A stretch of 64,000 nt of DNA from Saprospiraceae bacterium (GCA_016715985.1 JADJXD010000001.1:1612001-1676000), one strand, 5' to 3'; shown: positions 53,041 to 63,202, counted from the stretch's first letter. Notes: generated by a model not told the origin, from the sequence alone. Made by a program: numbers and translations.

Positions 53041-54492
53041 TTAAAAATCTGCATTTCCAGGATATCTTGGGAAAGGTATTACATCACGTATATTGGTCAT
53101 ACCTGTTACAAAAAGTACTAATCGCTCAAATCCCAACCCAAATCCTGCATGTGGCACAGTACCATATCTTCTGGTATCTAAAAACCATGACATCTCCTCT
53201 GCCGGTATGTGCATCTCTTGCATCCTTCTAACTAACAGGTCATACCTTTCTTCTCTTTGCGAACCACCGATGATCTCACCAATCCCCGGGAACAATATAT
53301 CCATTGCTGATACCGTATGACCAGGCACACCATCTTTAGGATCGTCCTGCCTCATATAGAAAGCCTTTATATCAGCTGGATAATTGGTCAATATGACGGG
53401 TTTTTTGAAATGTTTTTCTACAAGGTATCTTTCGTGTTCGGATTGTAAGTCTGCTCCCCATTTTTCTATTGGAAACTGGAATTTGCCTTTTTTATTGGGT
53501 GTCGAATTTTTTAATATCTCAATCGCTTCTGTATATGTCAGTCTTTCAAATGGATTGTCTAAACAAAACTGAAGTTTTTCAGTCAATGTCATCTCAGATC
53601 TCTCGGCCTGAGGTTTGGTCTTTTCGTCATCGATAAGTCTTTGCTCCAGAAAAGCTAAGTCCTCAGAGCATTGGTCCAGTGCTTGTTGGATCAAATATTT
53701 GAGCATATCCTCTGCCAGATCCATATTGTCATGCAGATCATTGAAGGCAACTTCAGGTTCCATCATCCAAAATTCAGCCAGGTGTCTGGTTGTATTGGAT
53801 TTTTCTGCCCGGAAGGTTGGTCCAAAAGTATAGACCCTGCCCAAAGCTAAAGCTGCAAGTTCTGCCTGCAATTGCCCGGAAACTGTAAGATTAGTGGCTT
53901 TTCCAAAAAAATCTTCCGTAAAATTGATGCTTCCATCTTCATTTCTCGGGGGATTATTGATGTCCAATGTAGTTACCTGAAACATCTCTCCGGCTCCTTC
54001 TGCATCACTCCCTGTTATGATAGGACTGTGTATATTGACAAAATGTCGATCATTAAAAAATTTGTGGATTCCATAAAAGAGAACTTGTTTAACTCTGGAG
54101 ATCGCACTAAACGCATTCGTACGGAATCTCAAATGGGCGATCTCTCTCAGATATTCCAGGCTTGGTCTGTTTTTGAGCTGTATTGGATATGTTAAAGGAT
54201 CACAATCACCCAGGATAGTGATATTTTCAGCCACCAGTTCTACAGTCTGACCTTTGCCCTGAGACTCAATCAATAGCCCCGTTACACTTATTCCGGCACC
54301 AGTCGTAATGCGTCTTATAATGTCTGCATCGGTCTTTTCCATATCGACTACAACCTGCAGGCTCGCTAAACAAGAGCCATCATTTAATGCAACAAACTGA
54401 TTATTTCTGAATGTCCGTACCCAACCCATCGCGGTATATTGATGGTTAACGGGACTCGACATTAAGTCCTTTATTCGTGTTTTCTTAGCCAT
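53041..54492 (-). CDS. asnS: Asparaginyl-tRNA synthetase
   Basis: 483 residues. The N-terminal OB-fold anticodon-binding domain (MGWVRTFRNNQFVALNDGS) is followed by the class II core: motif 2 region FGPTFRAEKSNTTRHLAEFW, and motif 3 GFGLGFERLVLFVTGM near the end, closing with PFPRYPGNADF, typical of AsnRS rather than AspRS. It charges tRNA-Asn with asparagine. The length is normal. The gene is alone on its strand, with 275 bases to the next upstream gene. Confidence 0.95.
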   Translation of the reverse strand: MAKKTRIKDLMSSPVNHQYTAMGWVRTFRNNQFVALNDGSCLASLQVVVDMEKTDADIIRRITTGAGISVTGLLIESQGKGQTVELVAENITILGDCDPLTYPIQLKNRPSLEYLREIAHLRFRTNAFSAISRVKQVLFYGIHKFFNDRHFVNIHSPIITGSDAEGAGEMFQVTTLDINNPPRNEDGSINFTEDFFGKATNLTVSGQLQAELAALALGRVYTFGPTFRAEKSNTTRHLAEFWMMEPEVAFNDLHDNMDLAEDMLKYLIQQALDQCSEDLAFLEQRLIDDEKTKPQAERSEMTLTEKLQFCLDNPFERLTYTEAIEILKNSTPNKKGKFQFPIEKWGADLQSEHERYLVEKHFKKPVILTNYPADIKAFYMRQDDPKDGVPGHTVSAMDILFPGIGEIIGGSQREERYDLLVRRMQEMHIPAEEMSWFLDTRRYGTVPHAGFGLGFERLVLFVTGMTNIRDVIPFPRYPGNADF

Positions 54493-54689
54493 GATTCGAT
54501 TCGTATTTTTAAAAGTGGTGCAAAACTACACTTTTCCTTACAAATTGTGGGCAACTAATTGGCAGGTGATTATCAAAACTTAAAAAATGATCTGAAATTA
54601 TACTTAAAAGAGGAAACTCTGAATTTTTTTTTGTAAAACCCAAAGGCATAAAAAGTAGCTAAATAACATTCGGTTAATAAATAAAAAAA

Positions 54690-54723
54690 GATACAGAGCA
54701 TAAATAAATCTAAGCTCTGTATC
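54690..54723 (-). terminator. Hairpin terminator after ArsR-type gene
   Basis: GATACAGAGC (54690-54699) pairs with GCTCTGTATC (54714-54723). On the minus strand the hairpin is followed by a run of seven T's, so it ends the ArsR gene that stops at 54768. Confidence 0.8.
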
Positions 54724-54767
54724 CTTTTATTTTTGAAATGGGGGAATTGAAAATAACAATAATTCAG

Positions 54768-55076
54768 TTAAGCCTTCCCAACAAAACGACTCACCGCGTA
54801 ATTTGCTTTGTTTACCACATCATAATTTACCTGATAGATGTGATACTTACCGGTAATTTCTACTGAAACCACTCCTGACATCCGCAATATTTTTAGATGT
54901 TGAGAAGTAATACTTTGTTCTAAATCCAGATTACTGTAAATCTTATTAACATTGACCGCCCCATTGGTGTCAATGAACTCTAAAATCTTCAGTCTCAGGG
55001 GGTGGGCTAACGCCCTCATCAGCTCCGACGAGTAATGCAATTTCTCATTGTCGAAAGTAACCTTTGTACCTTTCAT
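54768..55076 (-). CDS. ArsR-family winged-helix regulator (first)
   Basis: 102 residues of helix-turn-helix: MRALAHPLRLKILEFIDTNG, NKIYSNLDLEQSITSQHLKI, LRMSGVVSVEITGKYHIYQV. The recognition helix is QSITSQHLKILR. No paired cysteines of the metal-sensing type are present (there is no Cys at all), so it may respond to another signal. It is close in design to the next gene upstream (LEQSxxSQHL shared), which suggests duplicated relatives. It has its own terminator. Target unknown. Confidence 0.87.
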   Translation of the reverse strand: MKGTKVTFDNEKLHYSSELMRALAHPLRLKILEFIDTNGAVNVNKIYSNLDLEQSITSQHLKILRMSGVVSVEITGKYHIYQVNYDVVNKANYAVSRFVGKA

Positions 55077-55286
55077 ACGTGTTTCTTATTTTGAATTTTA
55101 CGACCTTGGCACAAATATGAGTAGAATATTTAATGTGACCAAAAAAATATTAAAAAAAAATGTAATTTGTTACAATTTTTTTCTCTACTTGGGCTTTTAG
55201 GCTTAAAATCATTAAAAATGAGAGGAAAATTACTTCATAATCGGTTGATGTTCATTAATTAGAATTGCTTTGCTGAAAGTAAGATT

Positions 55287-55625
55287 TTAACTGGTCAAAT
55301 CTTCCACTAAAGATGAAATCTGACTTAATCGCTCCTTATCCAGCGAATAATAAATAAACTTGCCCTGCCTGTCGGTGGCTACTACACCCGCCCGACGTAA
55401 AATGGCAAGATGTTGTGATGCTACTGATTGCTCAAGTCTCAACTTGATATAAATATCAGTAACGGTCATTGCAGATCCATCTTCCAACAGGTCGATGATT
55501 CTTTGGCGGAGTTTGTGATTGACGGCTCGTAATACTAGTACTGCCTTTCTCAGGTCAGCATAGTCCAGTTGAACCTCTTTTCCACCCTTTTTGAGTGTAA
55601 CTGTTTCGTTTTTTTTACTTCTCAT
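55287..55625 (-). CDS. ArsR-family winged-helix regulator (second)
   Basis: 112 residues. A basic N-terminus (MRSKKNETVTLKKGGK) is followed by the HTH core LRAVNHKLRQRIIDLLEDGS, LRLEQSVASQHLAILRRAGV and ATDRQGKFIYYSL. There are no cysteines, so a metal-thiolate sensor site is absent. It shares the EQSxxSQHL recognition helix with the gene 210 bases downstream, but the two are separately spaced. Both lie next to tsaB, with no obvious regulated operon adjoining. Confidence 0.87.
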   Translation of the reverse strand: MRSKKNETVTLKKGGKEVQLDYADLRKAVLVLRAVNHKLRQRIIDLLEDGSAMTVTDIYIKLRLEQSVASQHLAILRRAGVVATDRQGKFIYYSLDKERLSQISSLVEDLTS

Positions 55626-55780
55626 ACGAAATTAAATTGTTAGTTCACGGAAATCGGGATGTGTAATTCAATAACCGTACCAATTAATTAACATATCATT
55701 AATTTTTTTTCAAAATTTTTTGTATTATAAATTGATATATGTGTAACTAACTCTTATTAAGCAATAAAAGTTCAAATTAA

Positions 55781-56467
55781 TCAAAATATTTTCTTTGTAG
55801 ATTTCGTAATATTGGGAGCTTTCAAATAATTTGGTGTGTAGTATGCAATGTTCTCAAACTGCCGGTTATTGAATTTTTCAAAAGCAGGTGTCGCCATATA
55901 CCTGGCAGAAGATGACAGGTGCCCGAGCAGAATTTCAGGTCGGCCAAATTGATCGAAATATTTGGATGCCCCGCTTCCACAAAGGTAAATTTTTTGCTTA
56001 TCAGGTATAAAATCAAAACTATCTGAATCGAGTACAATTGCGGCAGTTTCTGTTAATCTTTGTAGTTCTGAGTTGAAAACACATGCATAGACTTCCATCC
56101 TCCGGGCATCAATCATAGGAATAATATAAAATGACTCCTTATAATTTATGCCCTGAAAGCCGTAAGCAAGGGCTGTAAGGCTGTCAATCGATATTAAAGG
56201 TATTCGGAGAGCATAACACATTCCTTTGGCAGTTGCAGCGCCTACACGCAGTGAAGTGTACGAACCCGGACCGTCACTGATCGCAATGGCCTCTAAATCT
56301 CTGTACTGAATTCCTGCTTCTTTCACGCATTGCTCTATCAACAATGTCAGTGATTCTGAATGACTGTTCGGACGATTGTTTTCTTTTTCAGCCAACCATT
56401 CTCCATTTCTGGTGATACAAACTGAACAAATTTCAGTAGCACTTTCTATTATGAGAATATCAGCCAT
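55781..56467 (-). CDS. tsaB: tRNA threonylcarbamoyladenosine biosynthesis protein TsaB
   Basis: 228 residues of the ASKHA fold: ILIIESATEICSVCITRNG at the start, HSESLTLLIEQCV, and the signature AISDGPGSYTSLRVGAATAKG near 65-85. The protein partners TsaD and TsaE to make the t6A modification at position 37 of ANN-decoding tRNAs. It begins 9 bases after the end of the C-terminal protease gene, so the two are likely co-transcribed. Confidence 0.93.
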   Translation of the reverse strand: MADILIIESATEICSVCITRNGEWLAEKENNRPNSHSESLTLLIEQCVKEAGIQYRDLEAIAISDGPGSYTSLRVGAATAKGMCYALRIPLISIDSLTALAYGFQGINYKESFYIIPMIDARRMEVYACVFNSELQRLTETAAIVLDSDSFDFIPDKQKIYLCGSGASKYFDQFGRPEILLGHLSSSARYMATPAFEKFNNRQFENIAYYTPNYLKAPNITKSTKKIF

Positions 56468-56476
56468 TCATTTCGT

Positions 56477-58111
56477 TTATTTTTTACCCAGTATTTTACG
56501 GTAACGTGCCGAATCATTCAGGAGTGCAATCGCTTCTTTTATTTCGTTGTCAGTGGCCAGAGTATGTTGCGTTTTTCCCCCTTGAAAGTAGTATCGTGTT
56601 ACTATTTCTTTGCTGATTTCTTTGGATATCTCTTCTTTGGCAGTGACCCATGCCTTTTGTTTGGCTTCAGATATCTTTTCGTCTATCGCTTTCAGCTCAC
56701 TGTTGATAGAACTTAAATCTATTAATTTGGCTAAGTCTTCTTTAACTTTGAGTAATTGTTTCTCTCCTTCTGATTCAAACTTAAAACCTGTTTTTTTCAC
56801 GTAGGCTGTAAATTGGTCAAAATCCGTAAAACGATACATCTCAGCAGACATGATACTGTCTTTTCCTGATATATATTCAGTGACAAAGTTAAATACAACA
56901 TATTGATTTAACAAAGCCTGTGTCAAAGGATGCAAAACCACAGGATCCAGTTTAATGTCAGGAGTAACTCCACCACCGTCCAGAACCGTTCTGCCGTTTC
57001 TGGTCTTAAACGGAGTCCTTTTTTCATCAGCAATATCTTTTGGCTCGCCGTTTTCATATTCCACACCCTGAATACACCTTCCACTGGGAATGTAATACTT
57101 GGAAGTAGTTAATTTAAGTCTGGAATTATATCCTGTTTCTTTTGTATTCTGTACAAGACCTTTTCCATATGACCTTTGTCCTATCAGGACTCCCCTATCC
57201 AGATCCTGCATTGCACCGGATACAATCTCTGATGCAGACGCCGATCGGTTGTCAATCAATATAGCCAAAGGTATATCAAGATCTACAGGAGGATTGGTTG
57301 ATTTAAAGGATTGATCTCTTTCTTTTATTTTACCCTTTGTAGTCACCAGCTCTAATCCTGCAGGCACAAAAATATTACAGATATTAATAGCTTCATGTAA
57401 CAGTCCACCTCCGTTCTGACGCAAATCCAATATAACACCAGCCATATCAGGATTATTTTTCTTCATCTCCTTTAGAGCTTTGGAAATATTCGCACCGGCA
57501 TTCTGCGTAAATATGGTCAATGAAATATAGCCAATATTGTCTGATACCATTCCCGAATAAGGCACGTTGGGTATGTTGACTTCTCCTCTGGTCAGACTCA
57601 GGTCCAAGGGTGTATTATTTACTCTGTTTATCTGCATTTTCACAGACGTACCCGGTACGCCTCTCAGTATTCCGTTTATTTCATCCAGATTTTTACCTTT
57701 TATGATGACACCATCTATTTTAATGATTTCATCCCCTGCTTTTAAGCCTGCTTCGACAGCAGGTCCTCCGGCATATGGTTCTAAAATAGTAAATTTTCCA
57801 TCAATAATACCAACTCTGGCGCCGATGCCCTGATATTTTTCATCTTGTGTGATCCTGTAACTTTCTATTTGAGATTCAGAAACAAAATTGGTATATGGGT
57901 CTAATGAGCCCACCATAGCATCTATTGCGGTTCTCATCATGGTGCCGGGATCCAGTTCATCCACAAAATTAGTATTCAACTCTTTATAAACGTTCATAAA
58001 AATTTCCAGGTTTTTACTGATCTCAAAAAGTTTGTCATTTTGAACAGTAACCGCGGCTATTCCGCTTATCATTGCAATAGATAAGAATAGAATTTTTATT
58101 TTTTTTGTCAT
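56477..58111 (-). CDS. C-terminal processing protease (S41 family)
   Basis: 544 residues. The signal-like N-terminus (KIKILFLSIAMISGIAAVTV) is followed by a PDZ domain (about 90-170, GIGARVGIIDGKFTILEPY and GLKAGDEIIKIDG). The S41 protease core has GVILDLRQNGGGLLHEA, nucleophile Ser292 in NRSASASEIV and base Lys317 in SYGKGLVQ, 25 residues apart as in the Scenedesmus D1 protease. It cuts periplasmic proteins near their C-termini for maturation or quality control. It is followed closely by tsaB. Confidence 0.93.
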   Translation of the reverse strand: MTKKIKILFLSIAMISGIAAVTVQNDKLFEISKNLEIFMNVYKELNTNFVDELDPGTMMRTAIDAMVGSLDPYTNFVSESQIESYRITQDEKYQGIGARVGIIDGKFTILEPYAGGPAVEAGLKAGDEIIKIDGVIIKGKNLDEINGILRGVPGTSVKMQINRVNNTPLDLSLTRGEVNIPNVPYSGMVSDNIGYISLTIFTQNAGANISKALKEMKKNNPDMAGVILDLRQNGGGLLHEAINICNIFVPAGLELVTTKGKIKERDQSFKSTNPPVDLDIPLAILIDNRSASASEIVSGAMQDLDRGVLIGQRSYGKGLVQNTKETGYNSRLKLTTSKYYIPSGRCIQGVEYENGEPKDIADEKRTPFKTRNGRTVLDGGGVTPDIKLDPVVLHPLTQALLNQYVVFNFVTEYISGKDSIMSAEMYRFTDFDQFTAYVKKTGFKFESEGEKQLLKVKEDLAKLIDLSSINSELKAIDEKISEAKQKAWVTAKEEISKEISKEIVTRYYFQGGKTQHTLATDNEIKEAIALLNDSARYRKILGKK

Positions 58112-58185
58112 AATGGGAAATAATTGATTTAAAATAATTCGACCAATTTTAGTGAATATATTATATAACGACGTTTTTATAAAAA

Positions 58186-58953
58186 TTATGTTTCAATAAA
58201 ACGAATTATGCTTTCAATCAGTGCATTCGGATTATCAGCATGTACCCAGTGTCCGGCATCTGCAATCGTTTCAAAGGCTGCATTTGGAAATTGTTTTTTT
58301 AAAGTAGTCTTATCATCTTCCATTATATATTCTGATCTTTCACCTTTTATAAAGAGCGTTTCGACACTTACAGTCTCGTGAATATCCAATGCTGCCAAAA
58401 TATCCGGATAAGATGTATGTAACAATGACAGATTCATTTTCCATTCAAATTGACCTTCTTTTGATCTTGAAAGATTTTTCATTAAAAATTGAACTGTACT
58501 TAATTCATTTAAATGGTTCATCAATATTTCTTCAACTTCTGAACGACTCTGTACAGAATTCAGATTTACATCCAATAACGCATTAAATACCTGCTCATGA
58601 CCTCCGGAATAGGCTTTTGAAGCCATATCGACTACGATAAGTTTAGTAACTGAATTTTGATGTGCTAAGGCAAACTGCATAGCTGTTTTTCCACCCATGC
58701 TATGACCTAAAATGATGGATTCATGTATCCCATTGTCTTCCATAAATTCAAATAAGTCATCTGACAGAACCTGGTAGTTAAATGTATCTGTATGTGGTGA
58801 GCGACCATGGTCACGCTGATCTATAAGAATACTCATATAATCCCTTTCTTCCAGTTTTCTAGCAATCAGTTGCCAGTTATCCAACATTCCAAACAGCCCA
58901 TGCAGAATGATAACGGGCTGACCTTGTCCAATAATTTTATAATTCAGTTTCAT
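58186..58953 (-). CDS. Alpha/beta hydrolase (YbfF-like esterase)
   Basis: 255 residues from the ATG at 58953 (MKLNYKIIGQGQPVIILHGL); the longer frame adds 17 residues outside the fold. Oxyanion motif LHGLFGMLDNW, DQRDHGRSPHT, nucleophile elbow GHSMGGK (Ser85) and His235 in DAGHWVHAD give the catalytic triad, with the acid near 112 (VVDMA). The YbfF-like family cleaves short acyl esters or thioesters; the substrate is unknown. It is on the minus strand, 74 bases ahead of the C-terminal protease gene. Confidence 0.85.
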   Translation of the reverse strand: MKLNYKIIGQGQPVIILHGLFGMLDNWQLIARKLEERDYMSILIDQRDHGRSPHTDTFNYQVLSDDLFEFMEDNGIHESIILGHSMGGKTAMQFALAHQNSVTKLIVVDMASKAYSGGHEQVFNALLDVNLNSVQSRSEVEEILMNHLNELSTVQFLMKNLSRSKEGQFEWKMNLSLLHTSYPDILAALDIHETVSVETLFIKGERSEYIMEDDKTTLKKQFPNAAFETIADAGHWVHADNPNALIESIIRFIET

Positions 58954-59069
58954 GAATGGTACTAATAATGAGTTTATGCCAAAGAATGGACAAAATAACC
59001 ACAAAATAGTTCAATTCTAAACTTAGGTACTAATGTAACTGTCTTAACATTAGTTACTTTCTGAAATGC

Positions 59070-60515
59070 CTATTCTACAACGGTAATTTTGAGCATGTTG
59101 GTTCTGAATCGCTTATGAAGTGGCATACTTCCTGTGTTAATTACGATATCTCCTTTGGAAAGTACACCTTCCGTTTTCAGAATATTATTGAGATCTTCAA
59201 TAGTCTCGTCTGTAGAAGTAAATTTAGTATAAAGATAACATTTAACACCCCAAACCAAACTTAAAGTACTCAACATATAGTTTCTGTCTGAAAAGATGTG
59301 TATTTCACTTTTTGGTCTGTAACTTGAGATTTTAAATGCTGTGTATCCATTAACGGTAAGTCCTAAGATAGCTTTTGCATTGACAATTTCCGCAATACTG
59401 GGAGCACTCAGACACAGCACGTCTGAAAGGTAAGTTTCTGCTTCCGGGTCGGGCTTGGGTCTTTTCATATGCATTTCATAATGCTGTTCAGCTTCAGTAA
59501 TAATTCTGATCATAGCTTCTACTACCAGTGAAGGGTGTTTACCCACGGAAGTTTCTCCACTCAGCATAACTGCATCTGTCCCGTCCAAGACTGCATTTGC
59601 CACATCTGTTACTTCAGCTCTGGAAGGAGATGGATTGGTAATCATACTTTCCATCATTTGAGTGGCAACAATAACAGGTTTTGCTTTTTGAATACACTTA
59701 CTGATAATCATTTTTTGCAATGCCGGCAATTGTTCAATCGGCATTTCAACTCCCAAATCACCTCGGGCAATCATAATGGCATCAGACACTCTGATTATTT
59801 CCTTAATATTTTTAATGGCTTCCGGCTTTTCAACCTTTGCGATCACTTTTGCAAAATGCTTTTTAGCTTTAATTTTTTTCTGGAGATCGACCACGTCTTT
59901 TGCTTGTCGTACAAATGACAAAGCTATCCAGTTGACAGGTTGTGTCAAAATGTATTCCAGATCCCGCAGATCCTTTTCTGTAAGTGATGGTTGAGACACA
60001 TTTGTATCCGGTAAATTTACACCTTTATTAGAAGACAGAAAATCACCAAAAAGCACTTTTAATTTCACTTCACTTATCTCATCAGTAGAGATAACCTCCA
60101 AAACTATTTTACCATCATCCACAAGTACTTTCTCTCCAACTTTCACGTCTTTGGCAAAAAGCTCATAGCTCATATAAATTCTGTCCTTATTGCCTATACA
60201 TCTTTCGTTGACAAAAGTCAGAATATCTCCCGGCGCTATCGGTAAGCCTTCATTCTCCATTTTACCTACTCGCAACTTCGGGCCCTGAAGGTCAGCAAGT
60301 ATGCCTACATGCAAATTGTATTTCTCATTGATTTCCAATAAGTGATCAATGATTTGTTGATGATCATCATGACTACCGTGCGAAAAATTGAGTCTGAACA
60401 CATTTACACCTGCTTTCACGAGATCTAAAAGCGCTTCAAAACTGGAAGACGCCGGACCAATTGTCGCTACGATTTTAGTCTTTTGTTTGTCTTTTACCTG
60501 AATGAGTGCTGCCAC
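59070..60515 (-). CDS. pyk: Pyruvate kinase
   Basis: 481 residues. TKIVATIGPAS and NVFRLNFSHGSHDDH open the TIM barrel. The B domain is near 75-170, the active-site signature AKVEKPEAIKNI follows, then IARGDLGVEMP and ATQMMESMITNPSPSRAEVTD, and the C-terminal allosteric domain. It converts phosphoenolpyruvate and ADP to pyruvate and ATP, the last step of glycolysis. The length is normal, and the gene is set apart by 278 bases from acpP on the opposite strand. Confidence 0.96.
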   Translation of the reverse strand: MAALIQVKDKQKTKIVATIGPASSSFEALLDLVKAGVNVFRLNFSHGSHDDHQQIIDHLLEINEKYNLHVGILADLQGPKLRVGKMENEGLPIAPGDILTFVNERCIGNKDRIYMSYELFAKDVKVGEKVLVDDGKIVLEVISTDEISEVKLKVLFGDFLSSNKGVNLPDTNVSQPSLTEKDLRDLEYILTQPVNWIALSFVRQAKDVVDLQKKIKAKKHFAKVIAKVEKPEAIKNIKEIIRVSDAIMIARGDLGVEMPIEQLPALQKMIISKCIQKAKPVIVATQMMESMITNPSPSRAEVTDVANAVLDGTDAVMLSGETSVGKHPSLVVEAMIRIITEAEQHYEMHMKRPKPDPEAETYLSDVLCLSAPSIAEIVNAKAILGLTVNGYTAFKISSYRPKSEIHIFSDRNYMLSTLSLVWGVKCYLYTKFTSTDETIEDLNNILKTEGVLSKGDIVINTGSMPLHKRFRTNMLKITVVE

Positions 60516-60793
60516 AAAAATACGTTTAATGAATTAGGAGGGCGAAGATAGTGTATATCTTACAATAAATAGTCAAGAGCTTTTAATTTTATAGCTATAC
60601 AATGAAAGATAAGTCAGATTTTCGAAAACCAGAAAATTATTTTTTACAGAATAATAAAAGGCTATAATGTTAATAATCAGACGAATACAAAATATAACAA
60701 AAATTTGTAATGTTAAAATTTTAATAAAAATACTTGTTTATGAATTTATGAATGCATTAATTTGCATTATCATATTTGAAACAAAAATTTATT

Positions 60794-61030
60794 ATGTCAC
60801 AGATTGCAGAAAAAGTAAGAAAAATCATTATCGACAAGTTAGGTGTTGATGAGTCAGAAGTAACAAACGAAGCAAGCTTTACCAATGACTTGGGAGCTGA
60901 TTCTTTGGACACTGTTGAGTTAATCATGGAATTTGAAAAAGAATTTGATGTATCCATTCCGGACGATCAGGCTGAAAAAATTCAGACTGTAGGACAGGCC
61001 ATTGATTTCCTTGAGGCTGCAAAAGCTTAA
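60794..61030 (+). CDS. acpP: Acyl carrier protein
   Basis: 78 residues from the ATG at 60794; a TTG 18 bases earlier is not needed. The phosphopantetheine site is Ser37 in GADSLDTVELIMEFE. The protein is acidic with the usual three-helix pattern and ends AIDFLEAAKA. It carries growing fatty acyl chains for FabF, encoded next. A strong terminator follows, so the gene may be expressed at a higher level than fabF. Confidence 0.96.
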   Translation: MSQIAEKVRKIIIDKLGVDESEVTNEASFTNDLGADSLDTVELIMEFEKEFDVSIPDDQAEKIQTVGQAIDFLEAAKA

Positions 61031-61051
61031 GATTTTTTCTTCAGAAATTAT

Positions 61052-61090
61052 AAATCCACAGGAGTAGTTACTTCTGTGGATTTTTTTTTG
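61052..61090 (+). terminator. Terminator between acpP and fabF
   Basis: AAATCCACAG (61052-61061) pairs with CTGTGGATTT (61074-61083), followed by seven more T's. It allows acpP to be expressed in excess of fabF. Confidence 0.88.
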
Positions 61091-61213
61091 CTTCCTTTTA
61101 AAAATATGCTAAAATTTCCCGTCTGAAAACTACTGTTTTTAATTTTTGTCATTTTAAGTTGTAACTACCAAATAATTTGACCATTTTTGACCCTGCAATA
61201 AAAATCTGAGTTC

Positions 61214-62461
61214 ATGCGAAGAGTAGTGATAACCGGAATGGGTGCTTTGACCCCTATTGGCAATACTTATGGTGAGTACGTCGAAGGTTTAAAAAACGGA
61301 ATAAGCGGAGCAGTCCCTATTACCCGGTTTGATACGTCACTATTCAAAGTAAAATTTGCCTGTGAACTCAAAAACTTTGATGTTGAACAATTTATAAATC
61401 GGAAAGAAGCCAGACGATTGGATCGTTTTGCTCAATACGCTTTAGTTACTGCTGATGAAGCGGTAATAATGTCCGGTCTGCAAATGGATAAAATTGATCT
61501 GGACAGATCAGGTGTAGTATGGGGAAGTGGTATCGGAGGCTTTGAAACCATCGAACACGATGTGGAAGAAGCCACTACCTGGACTGGAGAACCAAGATAC
61601 AGTCCTTTCCTTATCCCTAAATTAATATCAGACATAGCTCCCGGTCATATTTCTATCAAATACGGATTCAGAGGTATCAACTTTGCAACCGTGTCCGCTT
61701 GTGCTTCCTCTACACATTCCATAGCTGTGTCATTTGATTACATCAGAATGGGACGTGCAGATATTATGATTACAGGAGGGTCAGAAGCGGCAGTTACAAA
61801 AACAAGTATCGGTGGATTTGCTTCCATGAAAGCAATGTCAGAACGAAATGACGACCCTAAAACAGCAAGCAGGCCCTTTGATAAAGACAGAGATGGATTT
61901 GTGCTCGGAGAAGGTGCCGGGGCATTGATATTGGAAGAACTGGAACACGCTAAAAAAAGAGGAGCTACGATATACGGAGAAGTTGTAGGTGTAGGTATGA
62001 CTGCTGACGCTTATCATATGACGGCCCCGCATCCGGAAGGATTGGGTGCCAGAAATGTAATGGCTCTGGCTATAAAAGATGCCGGAATGATTCCAGAAGA
62101 TATTGATTATGTAAATGTTCACGGAACATCAACACCACTGGGAGACGTAGCAGAAACAAAAGCCATTCAGGCTGTTTTTGGAGATCATGCCTATAAGCTG
62201 AACATCAGCAGTACTAAATCCATGACAGGTCATCTTCTGGGTGCCGCCGGAGCGGTTGAGGCTATTGCTGGTATAGCAGCATTAGCCAACGATTTTATTC
62301 CTCCGACAATTAATCATTTTACAGATGATCCGGATTTTGATCCAAGACTTAACTTTACATTCAATAATGCACAGGAACGTAAAATTAATGCTTTCCTTAG
62401 CAATACTTTTGGTTTTGGCGGACACAACGCTTCAGTTATTATAAAAAAATATATTGATTGA
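61214..62461 (+). CDS. fabF: 3-oxoacyl-ACP synthase II
   Basis: 415 residues. The condensing-enzyme triad is Cys163 (VSACASSTHS), His (NVHGTSTPLGD) and His (MTGHLLGAAGA), with FGFGGHNAS near the end. It elongates acyl-ACP with malonyl-ACP in fatty acid synthesis. It lies between acpP and rnc, the usual Bacteroidota order, and its stop overlaps the rnc start by four bases. Confidence 0.96.
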   Translation: MRRVVITGMGALTPIGNTYGEYVEGLKNGISGAVPITRFDTSLFKVKFACELKNFDVEQFINRKEARRLDRFAQYALVTADEAVIMSGLQMDKIDLDRSGVVWGSGIGGFETIEHDVEEATTWTGEPRYSPFLIPKLISDIAPGHISIKYGFRGINFATVSACASSTHSIAVSFDYIRMGRADIMITGGSEAAVTKTSIGGFASMKAMSERNDDPKTASRPFDKDRDGFVLGEGAGALILEELEHAKKRGATIYGEVVGVGMTADAYHMTAPHPEGLGARNVMALAIKDAGMIPEDIDYVNVHGTSTPLGDVAETKAIQAVFGDHAYKLNISSTKSMTGHLLGAAGAVEAIAGIAALANDFIPPTINHFTDDPDFDPRLNFTFNNAQERKINAFLSNTFGFGGHNASVIIKKYID

Positions 62462-63180
62462 TTTTGGACATCTTACGCAGGCTTTATAATAGCTATCTGT
62501 CTGAAGATAAGGACCTGACACGGAGACTTAAACCTATATTAGGATTTACTCCCGCCAGGCTGCATCTGTTTAAGACAGCGTTTTATCATAAGTCCATGAA
62601 CAATGAATCTCCCACAAAGTCAACCAATGAAAGACTCGAATATCTTGGTGACGCAATCCTGTCCACGATTGTAGCAGAATACCTTTTTAAAAAATATCCC
62701 AACAGAGATGAAGGATTTCTTACCAAAATGAGATCCAAAATAGTCAAAAGGCAAACACTGAATGAAATTGCGTATGATATGGGACTCGATGTTATTCTGG
62801 CTGATTACAGTATGGGGAAAATGAGTTCTTCGATGTTGGGTAATGCCTTTGAAGCTCTTATCGGAGCTATTTATATTGAATTCGGATATGAACGTACCAG
62901 AAATTATGTAATCAGACATATCCTGATGAAGTATTTAGACATGTACGAACTTGAAACGAAAGATGACAATCATAAATCCCAACTTTTAGAGTGGTGTCAA
63001 AAAAACGGAAAAGATATAAACTTTGTAACGTTAGCCAAGTTTAAATTGGACAAAAGAGATTGTTTTAAAGTGGCTGTAGAAATTGATGGCAAAGAAATAT
63101 CTACTGCAGAAGATTTCAATAAAAAATCGGCTGAACAAAACGCGGCAAGCAAAGCTTTAAAAAATCTTCAGATCATATAA
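62458..63180 (+). CDS. rnc: Ribonuclease III
   Basis: 240 residues. The RNase III signature NERLEYLGDAILS (near 60-72) holds the metal-binding Glu/Asp residues, with a second Asp/Glu in AFEALIGAIYIE (near 135). A double-stranded RNA-binding domain forms the C-terminus (SQLLEWCQKNGKD to AASKALKNLQ). It cuts rRNA precursors and structured RNAs. The start is TTG overlapping the fabF stop; another TTG two codons on is possible. Confidence 0.94.
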   Translation: MILDILRRLYNSYLSEDKDLTRRLKPILGFTPARLHLFKTAFYHKSMNNESPTKSTNERLEYLGDAILSTIVAEYLFKKYPNRDEGFLTKMRSKIVKRQTLNEIAYDMGLDVILADYSMGKMSSSMLGNAFEALIGAIYIEFGYERTRNYVIRHILMKYLDMYELETKDDNHKSQLLEWCQKNGKDINFVTLAKFKLDKRDCFKVAVEIDGKEISTAEDFNKKSAEQNAASKALKNLQII

Positions 63181-63202
63181 TCTTAAATTTAAATAATTTT
63201 TA

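Noticed and set aside
60776..60793. Upstream TTG start for acpP
   Set aside because: It adds six residues not found in acyl carrier proteins; the ATG at 60794 fits.
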